Below, one piece after another: positions 14,939 through 20,610 of a stretch of 22,489 nucleotides of DNA (its first letter is position 1; each line of letters starts with the position of its first letter). The position numbers and the translations under genes are program-made. The notes beneath the pieces were generated by a model. The model saw nothing but the letters and a program-made list of their open reading frames with translations, was not told where the DNA came from and searched no databases. Source of the DNA: Christensenella sp. UBA3944. Its GTDB lineage: Bacteria; Bacillota; Clostridia; Christensenellales; DTU072. The DNA is taken from assembly GCA_002385605.1 (NCBI GenBank), contig DGDU01000029.1, positions 1,960-24,448 of the forward strand, read 5' to 3'.

Positions 14939-15555
14939 TGTGCCACCTCCTTGACATAGAAGGCCGCCGCCGCCTCGACGGCAATTCTCACGCCCGTTGA
15001 AGACTTGGTCGCGCCCGAGATGTATTTGATATCGAGCGGAGGGATGGATGGGCTTGTTACATCGTCGCCCGAAGCAAGGCGGGACGCCCGCATACCTACA
15101 TATTGCTCGAGGTAGGCGCCTTCCAAAGCCTTGGAGCCAAGCCCCGGGGTTTCCGAAGACGAATAGTTTGCGACTTTTGCGATTCTGCCGTCTTTTATTA
15201 TCACAAAAAGGGTTATGCCCTGCGCGGCGTTGTATGCCTTTTTGGATTTTGATACGACAACGCAGGCGCCGTCCTCGGCCATAAAGGCGTTAAGTATTAC
15301 GCTATCGGCTTTGTTATCGTAGCCCGATACATCTATCGGGGTGATGGTGCCGGCGTTGTAGACATCGTTTATCTTTTTGCGCATTGCCTCGGCTTCGTCT
15401 ATCGCCGTAAAGCGGTATACAACGCTTAAGATAAGCGAGGTCACAAGCGCAATTATGGCAAGCACGGCTACCGCCTTGAAGGATTCGGACTTAAAGAAGG
15501 CTTTTTGCCTTTTCTTGAAATCTGTGGGTTTTTTATCTGCCGGCTTCTTAACCAC
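14935..15555 (-). CDS. rnfG: Rnf complex subunit RnfG (covalent FMN)
   Basis: 206 residues from the GTG at 15555. The longer frame starts at an ATG at 15582 with no ribosome binding site, whereas AAGGAGG lies six bases before this GTG. The gene therefore overlaps rnfD by eight bases. A basic N-terminal cytoplasmic stretch (about 28 residues, Lys-rich) precedes one membrane helix and an extracytoplasmic FMN-binding domain with SSSETPGLGSKALEG and the flavinylation site YISGATKSSTGV; the Thr of SGAT is the expected FMN attachment point. The Asp usually found three residues before the S of SGAT is Lys here (KYISGAT). Confidence 0.93.
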   Translation of the reverse strand: MVKKPADKKPTDFKKRQKAFFKSESFKAVAVLAIIALVTSLILSVVYRFTAIDEAEAMRKKINDVYNAGTITPIDVSGYDNKADSVILNAFMAEDGACVVVSKSKKAYNAAQGITLFVIIKDGRIAKVANYSSSETPGLGSKALEGAYLEQYVGMRASRLASGDDVTSPSIPPLDIKYISGATKSSTGVRIAVEAAAAFYVKEVAQ

Positions 15556-16549
15556 GGGCCGCCTCCTTTTTAGGCTTAACATAGCCGAAGGGCTTGGGGA
15601 TAATCCTATCCAGCAAAGGCACGGTAAGGTTCATAAGCACGATGGCAAAACTTACGCCTCCAACCATTCCGCTGTAGCGGCGGAACAATACGGTAAGGAA
15701 GCCCGCGCCAGCGGCAAAAATAATCCTGCCTATGGTAGTGTTTGGCGAAGTCGAGTAATCGGTAAGCATATATACAGCGGCAAACAGCAAACCGCCCGAA
15801 AGCAAGGTGGGCAGGATGAACAACCAGCCGTTTTTATAGAAAACGAGCGCCGCAACCGCCGAAGCCGCTATGTAAACAACCGGAAGCTTCCAGTCTATAA
15901 TCTTAAATATCATCAGGTAAATAAATCCCAATATAATTGCGACGGCACAGACTTCACCGATCGAACCCCCTATCCGCCCCAAAAACATATCCAGAAGGTT
16001 TATGCTTTCGGGTACCGCTCCCGAAGCGCCCTTAAGGGCGGTTAGCGGGGTGGCGGAAGTTACATATTCTTTGGTAAATCCCGATACAAAGGCCTTCCAG
16101 AAGCCCTGCGAATAATCGACGGGCGCGGCGTAATTGGTCATAAAGCCCGTCCAGGACAAAACCAGAAATAGCCTTGCCGTCGCGGCGGGGTTGGCGAAGT
16201 TTCTGCCTATGCCGCCAAACAGCATCTTAACAATCATAATGGCGAAGAACGAACCTACAATCGGCACAAAAAGCGGGGCTGTCGGCGGGAGGTTAAGCCC
16301 GAGTATCATTCCCGTAACCAATGCAGAAAGGTCGTTTACCGTTAGGGGCTGGCGGGTAATTTTGTTATATAAAAACTCCGCGAGCACGGCGGACGCCGCG
16401 GCTACAAGAACCACCACAAAAGAGTATATGCCAAACATCACAGTGCCTGCGATGGTGGGAAACAACAAGGCTATACAGACATGCCCCATTATCTTTTGGG
16501 TTGTGAGCTTTGTCCCTATATGCGGAGATGAAGATACCTGCAGTTTCAA
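15548..16549 (-). CDS. rnfD: Rnf complex subunit RnfD (membrane, covalent FMN)
   Basis: 333 residues from a TTG start, with AGGAG nine bases upstream; no better start is near. It is a polytopic membrane protein of the NqrB/RnfD family. Conserved segments: LSALVTGMILGLNLPPTAP, GGIGRNFANPAATARLFL, the flavinylation motif EYVTSATPLTALKG (Thr167 is the expected FMN site) and DYSTSPNTTIGRI. The stop lies within the start region of rnfG. Confidence 0.95.
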   Translation of the reverse strand: MKLQVSSSPHIGTKLTTQKIMGHVCIALLFPTIAGTVMFGIYSFVVVLVAAASAVLAEFLYNKITRQPLTVNDLSALVTGMILGLNLPPTAPLFVPIVGSFFAIMIVKMLFGGIGRNFANPAATARLFLVLSWTGFMTNYAAPVDYSQGFWKAFVSGFTKEYVTSATPLTALKGASGAVPESINLLDMFLGRIGGSIGEVCAVAIILGFIYLMIFKIIDWKLPVVYIAASAVAALVFYKNGWLFILPTLLSGGLLFAAVYMLTDYSTSPNTTIGRIIFAAGAGFLTVLFRRYSGMVGGVSFAIVLMNLTVPLLDRIIPKPFGYVKPKKEAARG

Positions 16550-16561
16550 TCTTATACTCTC

Positions 16562-17848
16562 CTATTGCATTCTTTCTTTTATGAGCTTTTTGGCAAGCCT
16601 CTGCGACTGCACCAGGGGGCGGTCGGCGGGGCAGACATAAGCGCAGCAGCCGCACTCTATGCAGCACTGAGGATGATATTTGTACGAGTCGGCAATCTTA
16701 TCCTTAAGAATAAGCCTGTCCGTCATCATGGGGATAAGGCGCATGGGGCAAGCCATCGCGCACCTTCCGCAGTTTATGCAAGGGGTGGGCTCTATTTCCC
16801 TTTCTTCGGATTTATCCAGAAGCAGAAGCGACGAATTGCCTTTGGCGACAACGGGGTTGAGGTTTGCTATACTTAGCCCCATCATCGGGCCGCCGACGAT
16901 TGCTTTAACATAGTCGTTGTGCCCGAGATAATCAACAACATCTTCAAACGGCGTGCCTACCCTAACTATAAGGTTGGCGGGGCGTTTGATACCCTTGCCG
17001 CTAACCGTCATAAAGCGTGTGTAACTTGGCTTGCCCAGCTTGATAGCCTCATACACGACAAAAGCCGTCGTTACATTTACGACGATAACCCCGACATCGG
17101 CGGGAAGCCCCGTCCACGGCACTTTAAGCTTTGTAACGGCATGGATAAGCTGTTTTTCGCCGCCCTGCGGGTATTTCGTCTTAAGCTTTTGTACGGTAAT
17201 ATCCGTACCGGCAACGGCGGCCTGCATAGCATCTATGGCTTTGGGCTTGTTGTCCTCTATACCGATAACAACCTTTTGCGCGCCCAGTACGGTTTTAATA
17301 TAAGAAATACCCTCTACTATCTCTTTGGGGTGCTCCAGCATCATGCGGTAATCCGCCGTAATGTACGGCTCGCATTCGGCTCCGTTAATTATGAGGGTGT
17401 GGATAGGTTTGTTGGGCTGAATTTTAACATGCGTTGGGAAGGTGGCGCCGCCCATGCCTACAATGCCCGCGTCGTAGCACCTCGTAAATATATCCATCTT
17501 TGTGGGGTTTTCGAGCGGAGGTAAAGCTTCCTCCTCATAAAGCCCGTCGTTCTCGATTACGATATGGTCTATTTTGCGCCCCGCGGCGTTTTCGCGCTGC
17601 TCTATTGCGACAACTGTGCCCGATACCGAGCTGTGTACATTGGCGCTGATAAAGCCCGTTGCCTCGCCTATAAGCGTGCCGGCTTTAACGCGGTCTCCGA
17701 CAGAAACGCGTGCTTTAGCGGGGGCGCCGATATGCTGGCAAAGCGGTATATATACCTTAGCGGGTGCGGACATGACCTCAAACGGTAGGTCTGCCGTGAG
17801 TTCTTTCTTGTCTTTGGGATGAATTCCCCTATTAAAAAGGTAGCTCAA
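16562..17848 (-). CDS. rnfC: Rnf complex subunit RnfC (NADH-binding, iron-sulfur)
   Basis: 428 residues from a TTG start, seven bases after AAGGA; the N-terminus FNRGIHPKDKKELT matches the family, so this start is right. An N-terminal biotinyl-like barrel (about 25-85) is followed by the NAD/flavin-binding core with GIVGMGGATFPTHVKIQ and INGAECEPYITADY. Then come an SLBB-type part and two 4Fe-4S motifs: CINCGRCAMACP (Cys357, 360, 363, 367) and CIECGCCAYVCP (Cys396, 399, 402, 406). RnfC passes electrons to NAD+. First gene of the operon, behind a promoter at 17926-17954 and a leader of about 70 bases. Confidence 0.96.
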   Translation of the reverse strand: MSYLFNRGIHPKDKKELTADLPFEVMSAPAKVYIPLCQHIGAPAKARVSVGDRVKAGTLIGEATGFISANVHSSVSGTVVAIEQRENAAGRKIDHIVIENDGLYEEEALPPLENPTKMDIFTRCYDAGIVGMGGATFPTHVKIQPNKPIHTLIINGAECEPYITADYRMMLEHPKEIVEGISYIKTVLGAQKVVIGIEDNKPKAIDAMQAAVAGTDITVQKLKTKYPQGGEKQLIHAVTKLKVPWTGLPADVGVIVVNVTTAFVVYEAIKLGKPSYTRFMTVSGKGIKRPANLIVRVGTPFEDVVDYLGHNDYVKAIVGGPMMGLSIANLNPVVAKGNSSLLLLDKSEEREIEPTPCINCGRCAMACPMRLIPMMTDRLILKDKIADSYKYHPQCCIECGCCAYVCPADRPLVQSQRLAKKLIKERMQ

Positions 17849-17925
17849 TTTATTTCCTTCTTACCATATATAATTAGGATATATATATAGTTACTATAGT
17901 ATTATCTTAATTAAGTGCCCAAATG

Positions 17926-17954
17926 ATTATATAACAAAATCTCCTTTTTGTAAA
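17926..17954 (-). promoter_or_regulatory. Sigma-A promoter of the rnf operon
   Basis: On the - strand, TTTACA (17954-17949), a 17-base spacer, then a perfect TATAAT (17931-17926). The start is expected near 17919. The AT-rich leader that follows contains two perfect palindromes, CTTAATTAAG (17906-17915) and ACTATAGT (17893-17900), which could bind a regulator or be chance in AT-rich DNA. Confidence 0.8.
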
Positions 17955-17990
17955 TATCAAAACGCCGACAAACTACAATATAAAAATCGG

Positions 17991-18019
17991 TTGACATATA
18001 ATGAAGTGGGAGTTATAAT
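17991..18019 (+). promoter_or_regulatory. Consensus sigma-A promoter of the cad operon
   Basis: TTGACA (17991-17996), a 17-base spacer, TATAAT (18014-18019): both boxes match consensus exactly. The start would be near 18026. Such a strong promoter fits a gene set held off by a repressor. Confidence 0.92.
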
Positions 18020-18027
18020 ACAAACAG

Positions 18028-18043
18028 TTGAACAACCATTCAA
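18028..18043 (+). promoter_or_regulatory. Probable ArsR/SmtB-type operator
   Basis: A perfect inverted repeat, TTGAA-N6-TTCAA, containing the TGAA-N6-TTCA core of SmtB/CzrA-type operators. It begins at the expected transcription start, right after the -10 box, where a bound dimer would block initiation or escape. The likely ligand is the CadC-like protein encoded 16 bases downstream. Confidence 0.8.
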
Positions 18044-18058
18044 ATATACGGAGGCTAT

Positions 18059-18418
18059 ATGAAGACATCAAAAAGCGCACTTTGCGCCACCGAATGCGCC
18101 CACGAGGATGTAGTCCTGAAGGCAAAAGCCGAGATGCCAAGCGAGGATATCTTATACGAGATTTCGGAGCTTTTTAAGGTGTTCGGCGACAGCACCCGTA
18201 CAAACATCCTGTCGGCTCTACTGGTTAGCGAAATGTGTGTTTGCGACATCGCAAAGCTGTTCAATATGACGGTTTCTGCCGTATCGCATCAGTTAAGAGT
18301 GCTAAGACACAACAAGCTGGTCAAGTTCAGGAAGCAAGGCAAAACGGTAATCTATTCGCTAAACGACGACCATATCGAAAAGATACTGCGCACGGCGATA
18401 GAGCATATCACAGAGTAA
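18059..18418 (+). CDS. cadC: CadC-like ArsR/SmtB family metal-sensing repressor
   Basis: 119 residues, the usual length. It is a winged helix-turn-helix repressor that should leave DNA when it binds Cd, Pb or Zn. The recognition part is DIAKLFNMTVSAVSHQLRVL followed by the wing KFRKQGKTVIYSL. Two metal sites can be read. The alpha-3N thiolate site has Cys9 and Cys13 (CATEC) plus Cys60 and Cys62 (MCVCD), as in staphylococcal CadC. The alpha-5 site has Asp103, His105, His116 and Glu119 with exactly the CadC spacing (+2, +11, +3). The ATG follows GGAGG. Autoregulated through the operator at 18028-18043, and leads an operon with an HMA protein and a P1B ATPase. Confidence 0.92.
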   Translation: MKTSKSALCATECAHEDVVLKAKAEMPSEDILYEISELFKVFGDSTRTNILSALLVSEMCVCDIAKLFNMTVSAVSHQLRVLRHNKLVKFRKQGKTVIYSLNDDHIEKILRTAIEHITE

Positions 18419-18469
18419 CGGTACAATAAGGATTCAGATATATCGTATAAAAATTAAAAGAGGTAAACC

Positions 18470-18691
18470 ATGAGAAAGATAGCAAGAATAGAAAATCTCG
18501 ATTGCGCGGTCTGCGCAGCAAAACTCGAGAAAGCCATATCCGACATAGCGGGCGTAAACGCGGCATCTCTTAACTTCATATCGCAAAGGCTTTCGCTCGA
18601 CATAAACGATGCCGAATACGCATCCGCCGTCGAAAAGATACACAAAGTAGCCAAAAAGCTCGAGCCCGATTGCGTAATAAAAGGGCTGTAA
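18470..18691 (+). CDS. Stand-alone heavy-metal-associated (HMA) domain protein
   Basis: 73 residues, a single HMA ferredoxin-like fold with the metal-binding loop LDCAVCAAKLEKAI (Cys12, Cys15). Asp before the first Cys (DCxxC) is the form seen in the N-terminal domains of Zn/Cd/Pb ATPases rather than Cu chaperones (MxCxxC). A third Cys lies near the C-terminus (EPDCVIKGL). GAGGT lies seven bases before the ATG, and the ATPase gene starts 24 bases after the stop. It probably delivers metal to, or regulates, that ATPase, which lacks such a domain. Confidence 0.88.
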   Translation: MRKIARIENLDCAVCAAKLEKAISDIAGVNAASLNFISQRLSLDINDAEYASAVEKIHKVAKKLEPDCVIKGL

Positions 18692-18715
18692 ACTGACCGA
18701 TTTGTGTGGTAATTT

Positions 18716-20548
18716 ATGGATAAACATACGAAAAACCTTATAAGAATATGCGCATCCTTAGCCGGGCTAATCGTTGTCTTTATCATAGACAAGGTAGCGG
18801 GGCCCAAACAATACATACTTGGCGTACTGTACGGTATTGTATATCTTTCCATAGGCTGGGATGTGCTTTTACAAGCGGCAAAGAATATCGGGCGCGGCAA
18901 GCTGTTTGACGAAAACTTTCTTATGTCGATAGCTACCGTAGGAGCCTTCGTAATAGGCGAATACCCCGAGGCGGTCGCGGTTATGCTGTTCTATCAGGTA
19001 GGCGAACTGTTCCAAAGCTACGCTATCGGCAAGTCCCGCCGCTCGATAGCCGCCCTTATGGATATCCGCCCGGACAAAGCCGTTGTTATCCGTGACGGGG
19101 TAGAAATCTCCCTCCCGCCCGAAGAGGCTGAGGTGGGCGACACCTTTGTAGTGCGCCCCGGCGAAAGGATACCCTTAGACGGCACGGTAGTGCGGGGCAA
19201 AAGCTACCTCAATACAGCCGCATTAACGGGCGAAAGCGCCCCCGTCAGCATAGGCGAGGGCGACACCGTGCTAAGCGGGGTTATAAACCTCGAAGGCGTG
19301 CTGCACATAAAAGCCGACAAGCACTTCTACGACAGCACGGTATCCAGGATTCTTGACCTTGTAGAAAACGCTGGTTCCAAAAAAGCCAAAGTCGAAAGGT
19401 TTATCACCCGCTTCGCCAAATACTACACCCCCGCCGTGGTATTCTCGGCGTTAATCATAGGGATAATCCCCCCTGTTTTCCTGGGCAACTGGAGCGATTG
19501 GATATTCCGCGCTCTCACCTTCCTTGTCGTAAGCTGCCCCTGCGCCCTCGTTATCAGCGTCCCTCTCTCCTTCTTCGGCGGCATAGGCGGGGCTTCCAAA
19601 AACGGCGTGCTCATAAAAGGCGCACAGGGTTTGGAACTTCTTGATAAGGCTTGCGCCGTAGTATTCGACAAGACGGGCACGCTCACAAAAGGCGTGTTCG
19701 AGGTTCAAAAGGTAAACCCTGTAAGGAATAAAGAAGAACTTTTATTCCTCGCGGCGTCGGCGGAGGCGGGCTCCAACCACCCCATAGCAAAAAGTATCCT
19801 TAAAGCCTGCCCCCTTCCCTACGATACCGGTTACGCCATAACCGAAAACGCGGGGCTGGGCATCACCGCTAAAAAGGACGGCAGCGTTATCCTATGCGGC
19901 AACGCTAAACTTATGGAAGAATACGGCATTGATTACATCCCCGAAAACGAAAGTTCAGGCACGGTGGTATATGTCGCCCATAACGGAAGCTTCTCGGGAA
20001 GCATAGTGATATCGGATGCCCTCCGCGACGAAACGCCCTCGGTTATAAAGTACCTTAAACAAAACCGCATAAAGACCTATATGCTTTCGGGCGACAACGA
20101 GGCGGTAGCAGCCAAAATCGCAAAAGACGCCGGTTTAGACCACTATAAAGCGGGGCTTCTGCCCGACAAAAAGGTTGCCGAATTAGAGTCTATAATGGCA
20201 AGCGAAAAAGCCCCCGTAGCCTTTGTGGGCGACGGCATAAACGACGCTCCCGCCCTTATGAGAGCCGATGTGGGCATATCGATGGGCGGCATAGGCAGCG
20301 ACAGCGCCATAGAAGCTTCGGACATAGTGCTTATGCACGACAGGTTAGACGGGATAATAAAGGCTAAAAAGACGGCGCGCAAAACGCTTGCAATCTCCAA
20401 AACCAACATAGCATTCGCCATCGGGGTTAAATTCGCCGTCCTCATTCTTTCCGCCCTGGGCCTTGCCGATATGTGGCTTGCCGTATTCGCCGATGTCGGG
20501 GTGTCGGTAATAGCGATACTTAACGCTATGCGGGCTATGAAAATTTAG
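18716..20548 (+). CDS. cadA: P1B-type Cd/Zn/Pb-exporting ATPase without an N-terminal metal-binding domain
   Basis: 610 residues. The membrane export pump has every ATPase landmark: TGES (171-174) in the actuator, CPC (274-276) in the metal path, the DKTGT phosphorylation site (Asp318), HP of the nucleotide domain (355-356), MLSGDN, and GDGINDAP (505-512). The last helices carry FAIGVKFAVL (Lys572) and AVFADVGVSV (Asp592), the P1B-2 signature for Zn, Cd and Pb. The protein starts almost directly with the first helices; no HMA domain is fused, as it is encoded by the preceding gene. The ribosome binding site is weak, so coupling to the upstream gene is likely. Induced through the CadC-like repressor. 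Confidence 0.95.
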   Translation: MDKHTKNLIRICASLAGLIVVFIIDKVAGPKQYILGVLYGIVYLSIGWDVLLQAAKNIGRGKLFDENFLMSIATVGAFVIGEYPEAVAVMLFYQVGELFQSYAIGKSRRSIAALMDIRPDKAVVIRDGVEISLPPEEAEVGDTFVVRPGERIPLDGTVVRGKSYLNTAALTGESAPVSIGEGDTVLSGVINLEGVLHIKADKHFYDSTVSRILDLVENAGSKKAKVERFITRFAKYYTPAVVFSALIIGIIPPVFLGNWSDWIFRALTFLVVSCPCALVISVPLSFFGGIGGASKNGVLIKGAQGLELLDKACAVVFDKTGTLTKGVFEVQKVNPVRNKEELLFLAASAEAGSNHPIAKSILKACPLPYDTGYAITENAGLGITAKKDGSVILCGNAKLMEEYGIDYIPENESSGTVVYVAHNGSFSGSIVISDALRDETPSVIKYLKQNRIKTYMLSGDNEAVAAKIAKDAGLDHYKAGLLPDKKVAELESIMASEKAPVAFVGDGINDAPALMRADVGISMGGIGSDSAIEASDIVLMHDRLDGIIKAKKTARKTLAISKTNIAFAIGVKFAVLILSALGLADMWLAVFADVGVSVIAILNAMRAMKI

Positions 20549-20571
20549 CGTAATTAACTTTATATACAACA

Positions 20572-20597
20572 AAAAGGCTCTCTTCCGAGAGCCTTTT
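20572..20597. terminator. Bidirectional terminator after the cad operon
   Basis: A perfect 11-bp stem, AAAAGGCTCTC, loop TTCC, GAGAGCCTTTT, with T-rich flanks on both strands. It serves the + strand cadA transcript and the - strand surface-protein gene. Confidence 0.92.
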
Positions 20598-20610
20598 CTG
20601 TATTTAATTA

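Noticed and set aside
15377..16045. Open frame of 222 codons on the + strand across rnfG and rnfD
   Set aside because: Antisense to conserved Rnf subunits with clear motifs; no independent evidence.
17930..17960. Possible Rex-type operator at the rnf promoter (TTGTTA half-site near the -10 box)
   Set aside because: Only one half-site is seen; the second half needed for an inverted repeat is absent.
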